Source: a virus. Taken from it: a stretch of 52,621 bases of DNA. Made by a program: the position numbers and the translations under genes. The notes under the pieces are model-generated. The model worked only from the letters and a program-made list of their open reading frames with translations. It was not told where the DNA came from and searched no databases. Below are positions 14,561-21,704 of this stretch, one piece after another; position 1 is the stretch's first letter, and every line of letters begins with the position of its first letter. Where the stretch lies: positions 1 to 52,621 of the IMG/VR virus record IMGVR_UViG_3300018405_000026. One strand, given 5' to 3'.

Positions 14561-16375
14561 TTAAGCTTTAGTGATTTTGTATTTCTTGCCTTCCCAGAAA
14601 AATTCGCCGTCTTTCAAGTCGACAGCAGGTGTTTGACTACCTTCGTCTTTCGGCTGCTCTTCTTTAGGCGCTTCAACTACATCTGTCGGAGGCAGTGGTT
14701 TTGTCGGCTCTTGTGCCTTTTTAGACGGGTCTTCAACATATAATTTTTGACCACTAAAAATTACATTCGATGATAGTCCGTTCCAGTCCTTGATGTTAGC
14801 GACTGTAATTCCGTACTTCTCGCCGATTAAGTATAAATATTCGCCAGATTTAACCGTGTGTGTTTTTAAGCTGGCATTACTTGCGCCCCAATTAGCTCTT
14901 GGCTCTTCCAGGTCCTGCTCTAGGATCCAGCTAACCTTGTTTTTCAGCAGATAGGCACGTTTAGAGTAGCTCACATTAACTGCCATTGATTTAACGACGG
15001 TATCGGTATCACCAGCAAAGTCTTTTGATGGCTTTTTACCAAAACTTGGGTTATTCGGAATAAACCATGCTGAATGCCCTTTGCGAATCTTAACTTTAGC
15101 ACCATCTTTCACTACATCAAATTCTTGTGTCGGCGCTTTATAGGCCGGCCATTTAACGTCATCCAATCCGCCTCCACCTGTTGCAGGTGTTGATGGAGTA
15201 GCTCCAGATGGCACTTCTTGCATACCAAAGTAAGCATTAATTCCATTAGCCAATCCTTCCGCCATTTGAGTTGTATATTTATCTTGTTGACTGCCAAAGA
15301 TTTTATCAAAGTCAGTTGTACCAGACATGAAACCAAGTTCCATTAATACAGCTGGCATTGTTACTTCTCTAGTCATATGGAAATTTGTCCAGTTAGTTAA
15401 TACAGAAGGGATTGAGCCAGCGCCGTAAATTGTTTGACCTTGTTTACGATATTGTGCCATAATCGCATCTGCTAGCTTTTTAGAATTAGTAGAGCGTGAG
15501 TCACGATCATAGTTCGCATAGAAAGCACCGATACCATTTGTTGAGTTTTTAAAAGTGCCTATCCAATTCGCATGAATTGATACCATGATATCAACTTTTT
15601 CCGCATTAAAACGGTTAGTTCTTGCCGTTAGAGACGTGTCATTTGCCATCGGCTGTTGAACACCATAAGTTACTTTGTGTCCTGATTTTTCCAATAAAGT
15701 TTTTAGCTTTTTGGCAACGATTGAGTTAAAAGTATGCTCCTCATAGACTCTACCGCCAGTTGATACACCTTTACCTCCACCGGTTTCCCACGTGTTCGCA
15801 CCGTGTCCAATATCTAATCCAATATATGTCATTTTTATGTCTTCCCCTTTATTCGTTTCTTCCTTAGGAGTCTCTTCAATATCTTTCAAGCTTGCGCTTT
15901 CCTTCATGCCATAGTTCTTTAGCCCATAGTTATCAATAGTTCTTAATAACTTAGCCGCATACCCAATCGAGGTTGAGGTAGGAACATCTGTTGCATATCT
16001 TCCTGGACCCATTAGGGCTTTAGCTTCATCTTGGTAGTTTTTAGCCTCTATCGCCTCTTTATAAGCCACGTTTTTACGGTGTGAGGTCGATACAAAGAAT
16101 AGCGCCTGATCTGCGACACAATCCTCAACTGTTTTATATTTTCTGAAGTTGTCACGAATTTGGATCTCTTTACCGTTCACCGTTTCACCTGTTTTTGCAT
16201 TAAAACTGTCGCCTGTCCACGGCGCTGATGCCTTAATGCCGAAACTGTTATTCGCATTCTTAAAAATATCACTCGTGAAATTCCCTGTCTCGTGGACGGC
16301 TTGAGCTAATCTAGTCAATTCTGAAATCGGGGACGGATACTTCTTGATCAGCTGTGCCATTGTTTTAATATCCAT
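14561..16375 (-). CDS. Endolysin: glucosaminidase, amidase_3, LysM
   Basis: The 604-aa lysin has three parts. Residues about 1-160 are a FlgJ-like glucosaminidase (LTRLAQAVHETGNFTS, NNSFGIKA, GRYATDVPTST). Residues about 182-385 are a zinc amidase_3 (GLDIGHG H191, VYEEH E212, SIHAN H268, VLMELGF catalytic Glu). A linker and a C-terminal LysM motif follow (about 508-552, HTVKSGEYLYLIGEKYGITV). It cuts both glycan strand and stem-peptide bonds at lysis; no signal peptide, so it needs the holin. An in-frame ATG at residue 182 has AAGGGG upstream, so a free amidase product is possible. Confidence 0.93.
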   Translation of the reverse strand: MDIKTMAQLIKKYPSPISELTRLAQAVHETGNFTSDIFKNANNSFGIKASAPWTGDSFNAKTGETVNGKEIQIRDNFRKYKTVEDCVADQALFFVSTSHRKNVAYKEAIEAKNYQDEAKALMGPGRYATDVPTSTSIGYAAKLLRTIDNYGLKNYGMKESASLKDIEETPKEETNKGEDIKMTYIGLDIGHGANTWETGGGKGVSTGGRVYEEHTFNSIVAKKLKTLLEKSGHKVTYGVQQPMANDTSLTARTNRFNAEKVDIMVSIHANWIGTFKNSTNGIGAFYANYDRDSRSTNSKKLADAIMAQYRKQGQTIYGAGSIPSVLTNWTNFHMTREVTMPAVLMELGFMSGTTDFDKIFGSQQDKYTTQMAEGLANGINAYFGMQEVPSGATPSTPATGGGGLDDVKWPAYKAPTQEFDVVKDGAKVKIRKGHSAWFIPNNPSFGKKPSKDFAGDTDTVVKSMAVNVSYSKRAYLLKNKVSWILEQDLEEPRANWGASNASLKTHTVKSGEYLYLIGEKYGITVANIKDWNGLSSNVIFSGQKLYVEDPSKKAQEPTKPLPPTDVVEAPKEEQPKDEGSQTPAVDLKDGEFFWEGKKYKITKA

Positions 16376-16393
16376 GTTAAGCTCCTTTCGTTG

Positions 16394-16419
16394 AAAAAAG
16401 ACGGAGGTTAATCCGTCTT
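16394..16419 (-). terminator. Strong terminator between holin and endolysin
   Basis: In the leftward transcript, AAGACGGA and TCCGTCTT form a perfect 8-bp stem with a 6-nt loop, followed by a run of U's (16394-16399 region). It lies after the holin stop and before the endolysin start, so it would lower endolysin expression relative to holin or define an mRNA end. Confidence 0.8.
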
Positions 16420-16432
16420 AGGTATCTCTTTT

Positions 16433-16705
16433 TTATAAATCTGTTGGTAATTTAAGCTTAAATAGTTTAGTGGCCAACTCATAAATACCGGGTGCGGCGA
16501 TCCCGCCTGTCACCCCGACATATACGTTGGATGCAAAATCTCCACCGAATATTTGCATGGCAATGATTCCTCCGACAACTCCTAGTGTTAAATTTAGCAA
16601 GTGGATCTGTTCGGCTGTTAATTTTACAAACGCTTTTGCGATTTCTGAAATTACCGCGATTGCTATTGCGATGACAACCACTAAAGCAACTGTTTCGTTA
16701 TCCAT
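16433..16705 (-). CDS. Holin (putative)
   Basis: The 90-aa protein has an N-terminal transmembrane helix (about 5-27, VALVVVIAIAIAVISEIAKA), a short loop, a second helix (about 37-55, LNLTLGVVGGIIAMQIFGG), a third weak helix (GVTGGIAAPGIYELATKLF) and a lysine-containing tail. Size, helix layout and place just before the endolysin fit a phage holin that permeabilises the membrane to start lysis. AAAGGAGG precedes the ATG, and the start overlaps the stop of the gene upstream. The exact holin class is not certain. Confidence 0.8.
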   Translation of the reverse strand: MDNETVALVVVIAIAIAVISEIAKAFVKLTAEQIHLLNLTLGVVGGIIAMQIFGGDFASNVYVGVTGGIAAPGIYELATKLFKLKLPTDL

Positions 16706-16968
16706 TAAATTTCCTCCTTTACCGGATTTGACATTTTGTAACGATGAAATTCTTCTTGAATTTTGTGTTTTTCGTTTCGTTCTAAGTCGTAAGCAAGCTT
16801 CAATTCTTTAATCGTTTCTTCTTGCTCTTCGATTCTGCCGTGAGCGATCGTTAATAAACTGTTAGCGCTAGTTTTGTTGGCGTTAAAAAATTGAAAGATA
16901 GCACTGACTATCACTCCAACCGTTCCGCCTCCAATCAGCGTTAAAAAAATAGACGTCGTTTCATTCAA
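16705..16968 (-). CDS. Membrane-anchored coiled-coil lysis-module protein
   Basis: The 87-aa protein has an N-terminal transmembrane helix (about 6-28, IFLTLIGGGTVGVIVSAIFQ) and a charged coiled-coil (about 45-80, RIEEQEETIKELKLAYDLER). This topology is common directly before holins in Gram-positive phages and may be a second holin, an antiholin or a morphogenesis accessory. It abuts the holin with a 1-nt overlap. No catalytic motif. Confidence 0.65.
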   Translation of the reverse strand: MNETTSIFLTLIGGGTVGVIVSAIFQFFNANKTSANSLLTIAHGRIEEQEETIKELKLAYDLERNEKHKIQEEFHRYKMSNPVKEEI

Positions 16969-16969
16969 A

Positions 16970-17374
16970 TCAGAAATCCCCCCTGTACGATATTCGGTAG
17001 CATATCGCGGCGACTAAAGCAGTGTACATGTAGGACGGGTTAGGATAGCCGGTACCAAAACTATAGGTAATTGCCAACACTAAAAGACCTGTCCAAAGTG
17101 CTGACAAGCCTAAAATACCAACTCTTTTTAAGAAAGCCCGATTTGTAATCACCCCCAAAATTTTAATGATAGCCCAAATGATCAGTAGTGCACCGATAAT
17201 ATCTTCAGGCAAACTAGAAAAATAAGGTTCGACGTTAGCAATTAAATAGCCGTCGTAATAAATAGTGAACGCTCCGAAAAACAAACTCATAAATGAGACG
17301 CAAAAGCTGTAGAAAATTTGCGGTATCCGTTCAGCCTCTTTAATTAGTTGACGTTTAAGTTCACGGTTCGACAT
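16970..17374 (-). CDS. Polytopic membrane protein
   Basis: The start is set at ATG 17374 (MSNRELKRQLIKEAERIPQI), because the longer reading would overlap the whole preceding small gene. The 134-aa protein has about four transmembrane helices (FCVSFMSLFFGAFTIYY, IIGALLIIWAIIKILGVI, VGILGLSALWTGLLVLAI, YTALVAAICY). It lies between tail-end small genes and the holin. Role unknown; may help lysis or membrane targeting. Confidence 0.65.
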   Translation of the reverse strand: MSNRELKRQLIKEAERIPQIFYSFCVSFMSLFFGAFTIYYDGYLIANVEPYFSSLPEDIIGALLIIWAIIKILGVITNRAFLKRVGILGLSALWTGLLVLAITYSFGTGYPNPSYMYTALVAAICYRISYRGDF

Positions 17375-17492
17375 GATGAACACCGCCGTTCTGCTTCTCC
17401 AGTTCTGCTTTGACTCCGTCATAAAAAATTGACGGAACGTCTTCTAGTCTGCGAAGACCGGCGTTAATTAATCTGACATATACTCCTACCAT
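17361..17492 (-). CDS. CD1375-like small phage protein
   Basis: A 43-aa protein from ATG 17492 (MVGVYVRLINAGLRRLEDVP) with GGAGGTG upstream in the stop region of the previous gene. The pattern VYxxLIxxGLxxxxDVPxxxxxxVxxEL matches the CD1375/XkdX-like peptides found after tail-fibre genes in Bacillota phages. Role unknown, probably structural or assembly related. It overlaps the next gene by 14 nt. Confidence 0.75.
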   Translation of the reverse strand: MVGVYVRLINAGLRRLEDVPSIFYDGVKAELEKQNGGVHHVEP

Positions 17493-17493
17493 A

Positions 17494-17757
17494 TTAGACA
17501 CCTCCTAACATCATCTCGACCAGTTCAGCGATTGCTAAATCTGAAGTCATTTGATTTTGTTTAATGGTCGACAAGATATAATCATCTTTTGTGTACTGCT
17601 TTAATTGATATCGGTAATGTACTACTGGTACTGTTTCTTCCCCAGTTTCAACCTCAACTTGAAATTCTTCAATATCTGTTGCTTCCCAAACTGAATACTC
17701 GTCAACTACGATCGGTTCTGGCAGTGTGTTACTTTCTACTATTCCGTGGTCTATCAT
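17494..17757 (-). CDS. Small tail-end hypothetical protein
   Basis: The 87-aa acidic protein has a beta-like N-terminus (IVVDEYSVWEATDIEEFQVE) and a helical C-terminus ending SDLAIAELVEMMLGGV, a motif common in short proteins after phage fibre genes. Its ATG overlaps the RT stop (TAATG), so it is coupled to the RT. It is not an obvious Avd: Avd is a basic, about 120-aa four-helix protein. Probable late structural accessory. Confidence 0.65.
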   Translation of the reverse strand: MIDHGIVESNTLPEPIVVDEYSVWEATDIEEFQVEVETGEETVPVVHYRYQLKQYTKDDYILSTIKQNQMTSDLAIAELVEMMLGGV

Positions 17758-18815
17758 TATGCAACTCCTCCTTTTATGTAATGTGTGTAATAGTAATCTG
17801 AGTGCACCTGCAACGGTGCGCTATATTTCTGATACAATCTGTGCGAATCGCAGTGTTTCAGCCAACCTTTATAGCTATTAAATGCTGCCCAGTCGTGTTC
17901 CGACATGTGTTGCCCTGATTCAATTTCCTTTGAGATATGAGTCATTTTACGTTTATATTCCTTGGCAATTGATTTTCGCAGCAACACAAAATCCTCAAAT
18001 GTTCGGTAGCCAATAAAATCAACCCCTCGAACAAATGTGGGGAACACCTGCCAGTTGTCTTTTACTTTTAAGCTCAATTTACTTTCGAGATTATCGCTAA
18101 TTTCGATCCGGAGTCTATGTAATTCGTCTTTATTGTCACTTAGAATTACTATGTCATCCATGTAGCGATAATAATATTTAACTTGCTTGACTTCTTTAAT
18201 CCAGTGGTCAAATTGCGATAAATAATAGTTTCCGCTGTATTGCGACAAATAGTTTCCAATCGGTATTCCTTTGGTACCTTCTGTTGAGTCAATAATTTCA
18301 TCGAGTAACCAAAGTAAATTAGGATCTTTAAACTTGCGACGGTATTTTTGTTTCAAAATATCATGATTTATTGAGGGGTAGTATTTAGAAACATCCATCT
18401 TCAGACAATATTTAGTACCTTGAGGGTCTTTCTTTATGGCTTCTCTCATCTTATTAAGACATAAGTGGGTTCCTCTCCCAGGTATCGCACTATAAGTGTC
18501 TGCCGTAAAATGCTTGATTAAGACAGGCTCAATGACTAGCATAATCGCCCATTGACAAATTCTATCTGGGAAATAAGGCAGTTTAAATATCTCCCGTTCT
18601 TTGCCGCTGTCGGACTTAATAAATGTTTCGTATTCCGAAGTTTTGTAAGTCTTATCCATTAGCATTTTCTGCAACTTTTCTAAATAATAATCAGGATTTT
18701 CATCCACCATTTTCACTTCTTTGTACCAACCTTTACCGACTTTTGCTTTTTGATGAGCCTTTTTAAGGTTATCCATGTTATACACTTTTTCATATAAATT
18801 CCCGTAACGTTTCAA
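17757..18815 (-). CDS. DGR reverse transcriptase
   Basis: The 352-aa RT is read from TTG 18815 (MKRYGNLYEK); an ATG 13 codons later is possible. Visible RT motifs are LPYFPDRICQWAIM (about 79-92), KMDVSKYYPSIN with catalytic D141, GIPIGNYLSQYSGNYYL (183-199), and YYYRYMDDIVIL with D220/D221. The SQ after the IPIGN block is diagnostic of DGR RTs, where group II intron and retron enzymes have other residues. No maturase or endonuclease domain. The RT makes adenine-mutagenised cDNA from TR RNA, which replaces VR in the fibre gene. It is coupled to the late operon, so it would be expressed with the fibre. Confidence 0.95.
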   Translation of the reverse strand: MKRYGNLYEKVYNMDNLKKAHQKAKVGKGWYKEVKMVDENPDYYLEKLQKMLMDKTYKTSEYETFIKSDSGKEREIFKLPYFPDRICQWAIMLVIEPVLIKHFTADTYSAIPGRGTHLCLNKMREAIKKDPQGTKYCLKMDVSKYYPSINHDILKQKYRRKFKDPNLLWLLDEIIDSTEGTKGIPIGNYLSQYSGNYYLSQFDHWIKEVKQVKYYYRYMDDIVILSDNKDELHRLRIEISDNLESKLSLKVKDNWQVFPTFVRGVDFIGYRTFEDFVLLRKSIAKEYKRKMTHISKEIESGQHMSEHDWAAFNSYKGWLKHCDSHRLYQKYSAPLQVHSDYYYTHYIKGGVA

Positions 18816-18917
18816 TGGTTTTTAGAACCTTTCAATTTTGTATGCAAATCAGCCGAGCGTTCGAGAGTGAACCTACTAGCACGGCGTCATTATTTTTATA
18901 TATTTTGCCAAGAGGCA

Positions 18918-18931
18918 GGGTAAAAGAAATA
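18918..18931 (+). repeat. Inverted repeat arm, RT side of TR
   Basis: GGGTAAAAGAAATA is the exact reverse complement of the 14 bp at 19114-19127. The TR (18949-19074) lies between the arms, 17 bp from this one. In the TR transcript the arms could pair and present TR in a closed loop. Confidence 0.85.
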
Positions 18932-18948
18932 ACACGTTATTCAGTTTT

Positions 18949-19074
18949 GCATTTACTAGGTGGGTGCCATGATTACGATTCCGATTAGCCGACGAATTAT
19001 TCACATTCCAAATGAAACCCCCACCATTCGTACCATTCGTCCAATTACTGCCGAAGATGGTGGTTAACCAAGTG
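18949..19074 (-). repeat. DGR template repeat (TR)
   Basis: These 126 bp are 106/126 identical, without gaps, to the VR at 19158-19283. All 20 differences are at adenines in the coding (minus) strand of TR. Many fall in AAT/AAC/ACT codons that in VR become S, G, Y, I, A, R or P codons. Read in the VR frame, TR encodes a continuous peptide with GGGFIWNVNNSS, but it is a non-coding template here. It lies between fibre gene and RT, as expected for the RNA donor of a DGR. The 329-bp gap between fibre and RT holds TR and its flanks; I see no gene in it. Confidence 0.95.
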
Positions 19075-19113
19075 AAGCTAAAAGGCTTTTTTGTCATCGT
19101 TTGTTCATACACA

Positions 19114-19127
19114 TATTTCTTTTACCC
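19114..19127 (+). repeat. Inverted repeat arm, VR side of TR
   Basis: TATTTCTTTTACCC pairs perfectly with 18918-18931. It lies between the fibre stop codon and the TR, 39 bp from the TR end. Confidence 0.85.
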
Positions 19128-19144
19128 ATAAGTTAGTTAGTTAA

Positions 19145-20911
19145 TTAATTTTTTGCGGCATACACCAGGCGGGCGCCAGGACTACGATTCCGATAAGCCG
19201 ACGAAATATACACACCCCAAACGAAACCCCCACCACTCGCACCACTCGTCCAATTACCGCCGAAGATGGCGGCTAACCAAGCGGCCGTACTGGCTGCGTT
19301 TTGGTAGAAATGGTCTCCTACCGGAACAGCAGAGTTTCCAAGCGTCTCAGATGGGAAGAATAGCCAGTCAAACGGTTCATTATATGCCATGGCTGATACC
19401 CATCCGGTTGTTTTAGCAAGCGTAATGCCGGCATTTCTATAGCTACCGTCGCCTTTATCATCTGCGAAAGCGTGGTCAGCGACGTACAACTCGTGCAATC
19501 CTTGCGGCTTGATATTCATACCGTCGACCCATTTCCAAATATTCATCCAAAAGTTTTCTTCTCCTCGATACGTTACCGAGCCATTTTCAGCTTTTCCTGA
19601 AGCGTTACCGAGTAAAGCAGTTGCCCCAGTAGGCTCCGCCATATTTGTTGTAGCGTCGTCTGATTTAGTCACGCCCATACCGATTGCGTTTTGAGTATTA
19701 AACGTCCCATACTCAATCGCAAACAACAGTTGAGTTGCTGCAATCGTAGCTGCATAAGAAATGTCCCAGCCACTCCCGCGGTTCTGTGCGACGATTCTAG
19801 CGCCCCCGCGCGTCAATCCTTGAGTCAAACCTGATACCGGTTTAGCGTTAGCGATACTACTTAATTTATCACCAGTTGTCGCGGTGAAATCTCCGCCCTG
19901 GTCATCAATCAAGTTGTAAGCACTCGCAGACACGTCATATAAGCTCCCCTCGTACGCCGATAAGTAAATACGGTTAAGAACCTCACCATTCTTGATAAAG
20001 GCTGGGTGAAGCTTAAATCCGAGTTTAGGAGTATCCGAAACATAGTAGCGTGCTTTTCTTAAATGGTGGCCTTTTCCACCTTCAATTTTTTCAGTTACCA
20101 GAGGTACGACTTTGTAATAAAATTTCGGCTGTTCTACCATCACCTGGACGGGAGTTCCTACTGGATACGTCACACCATTTTTGGTAATCGACTGAGCTAA
20201 AGCTCCGGTTTCGGTGTAGCCTGCGTCTCCTAAATATCCTAAGTTGACGCCGTCGTCCGTCAACATGCAACGCTTACGGCCACCAAACATTTTAAAGCCA
20301 TCGAATGAGGCACCTGGAGTACGATTAACTGCACCCGAGAGACGGGTGAATTTGCTTGCTTTGAAATCAACTTCCAGGCCTAGAATATCATCATCTTTAT
20401 AGCCGACATAAGATTTCAAATCAATGATTTGTGCTTCTAAATCTCTCACATCACCAATCGTTGCGACTGCAGCCGGATCAACTTGAATTGTGACGTTACT
20501 TGAATTTCCGATGGTTGTGACAATTTTAAAATGCGCCCCGCTCGTCGTTTTGCCATTAAATGGTGGCATGAACCCAGCTTGTTGGGCCGTTGTTACAGCA
20601 AATAAGATAATGCCGTCTTGCGGGTCTTTTGCAAACAGTCCGATGGTGCGCATGTAATAACCGACGGTTAGTGACTCGTTGCCGACAGCCCCTTCCACTT
20701 GTACAGCTACTTCGTTAGTGCGTGTGACTTTTGACACCGCCGTGGTTTGTTTGATATTCGCTAATGCTGTAAGGTTTTCTAATTGCGACTCGCTATATGC
20801 TGTTTCCGACACGCGAATTTCTGTAAATTCTACTTTGCTAGAGCCACTCATTAGTTTGGCCATGAGTGCTTGACCTTTCTTCGTGATAACTACTTTTGAA
20901 AATTCTGACAT
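19145..20911 (-). CDS. Tail fibre / receptor-binding protein, DGR target
   Basis: The 588-aa protein has an N-terminal tail-fibre assembly domain (about 1-160; MSEFSKVVITKKGQALMAKL, the phage tail-collar/DUF3751 type that binds the baseplate). A middle region (about 165-420) follows, and then a C-terminal C-type-lectin/formylglycine-enzyme-like domain (EPFDWLFFPSETLG, PVGDHFYQNAA, FGGNW, GGGFVWGVYISSAYRNR). VR encodes its last about 40 residues. This layout matches Bordetella phage Mtd and other DGR-varied receptor binders, so DGR activity would change host tropism. It follows the baseplate genes J and DUF2313. Confidence 0.93.
   Translation of the reverse strand: MSEFSKVVITKKGQALMAKLMSGSSKVEFTEIRVSETAYSESQLENLTALANIKQTTAVSKVTRTNEVAVQVEGAVGNESLTVGYYMRTIGLFAKDPQDGIILFAVTTAQQAGFMPPFNGKTTSGAHFKIVTTIGNSSNVTIQVDPAAVATIGDVRDLEAQIIDLKSYVGYKDDDILGLEVDFKASKFTRLSGAVNRTPGASFDGFKMFGGRKRCMLTDDGVNLGYLGDAGYTETGALAQSITKNGVTYPVGTPVQVMVEQPKFYYKVVPLVTEKIEGGKGHHLRKARYYVSDTPKLGFKLHPAFIKNGEVLNRIYLSAYEGSLYDVSASAYNLIDDQGGDFTATTGDKLSSIANAKPVSGLTQGLTRGGARIVAQNRGSGWDISYAATIAATQLLFAIEYGTFNTQNAIGMGVTKSDDATTNMAEPTGATALLGNASGKAENGSVTYRGEENFWMNIWKWVDGMNIKPQGLHELYVADHAFADDKGDGSYRNAGITLAKTTGWVSAMAYNEPFDWLFFPSETLGNSAVPVGDHFYQNAASTAAWLAAIFGGNWTSGASGGGFVWGVYISSAYRNRSPGARLVYAAKN
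19158..19283 (-). repeat. DGR variable repeat (VR) at fibre gene 3' end
   Basis: The last variable codons of the fibre gene. Compared with TR, 15 sites read A to G, 4 A to T and 1 A to C (coding strand), and no other base type differs. About 16 codons change. The fixed residues (IFG, NW, GGGF, SSA, RNR, LV) match the core of the C-type-lectin-like fold of known DGR targets. The VR ends four codons before the stop. Confidence 0.95.
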
Positions 20912-20924
20912 TTAATAATTCCCC

Positions 20925-21704
20925 CTAATCAATTAATATTTCTTGGATAAATTCCGCAGAGCTGACTGCGTAAGACTCGCCGGAGCTTGTGATAACTACG
21001 TCGTTTTGGTCTGTCATCTCGTGAAGTGTTGCATGGATATAGCCAGTACCAGACTGAGCTGTCCCATCTAGTGCTAAATTTGTATGATACTGATCCGTAA
21101 ATTCGGTAAATGTTACGCTCGCAACAGACCCCCCTGACCCAAATACCCCGCCAGTTGATTCGAAATAACCTTCATATTGATCCGTCACCTCTAATTCAAT
21201 CGTGCCGGATTTATAGTTTGCTAAGTTTAGATTGGCTTCTAAATCGTAATCCATGTCTATTTTGTAATACAGATGAGCCGGAATGATTTGTTTCAGCAAC
21301 AGTTCAAATTGGTGCATCAAGCTTTTATTTATCCCACTTAATAGCGTCACTTTGACAATCGACTCATCATTCATAAATTCGACTTTATTGCTGGCTCCTG
21401 TAAATTGTTTAACTAGGGTGCTTAGAGAATCAGCACCGACTTTAATCTTAGTGACAAGCAGCATTTGTAAGTAGCGCCTACGCTGTTCTAAGTCACTCGG
21501 CGCAGGATTGACCTGTACCGACTCTTCCCAGCGCTTGATATGTATTTCATCCGCATTTTGCAACAAGACAAGTGACCGTTCGTCAATCATGCGTTGGCCA
21601 ATCAGCCGGAGTTCCGGCTCAATTGACATAAAATAATCTTTCACTTTTGGATCTACGTAATCAAAGCTACTAAGCAGTCTATACTCAATATCAGCTAATA
21701 TCAT
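20925..21704 (-). CDS. Baseplate protein XkdU/YmfQ-like (DUF2313)
   Basis: The 259-aa protein has the DUF2313 N-terminus (LLSSFDYVDPKVKDYFMSIE, RWEESVQVNPAPSDLEQRRR, LLVTKIKVGADSLSTLVKQF), matching Bacillus PBSX XkdU and Mu gp48. These sit at the baseplate rim next to gpJ and connect the fibre. The C-terminal half (TIELEVTDQYEGYFESTGG) carries short beta repeats with a FTDQY/MTDQ pattern. It lies between baseplate J and the fibre and overlaps J by 14 nt. Confidence 0.85.
   Translation of the reverse strand: MILADIEYRLLSSFDYVDPKVKDYFMSIEPELRLIGQRMIDERSLVLLQNADEIHIKRWEESVQVNPAPSDLEQRRRYLQMLLVTKIKVGADSLSTLVKQFTGASNKVEFMNDESIVKVTLLSGINKSLMHQFELLLKQIIPAHLYYKIDMDYDLEANLNLANYKSGTIELEVTDQYEGYFESTGGVFGSGGSVASVTFTEFTDQYHTNLALDGTAQSGTGYIHATLHEMTDQNDVVITSSGESYAVSSAEFIQEILID

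Noticed and set aside
18876-19112. 78-codon minus-strand reading frame across the TR
   Set aside because: It reads through TR in the VR frame and ends in the flank; DGR templates are non-coding, and no ribosome binding site precedes it.
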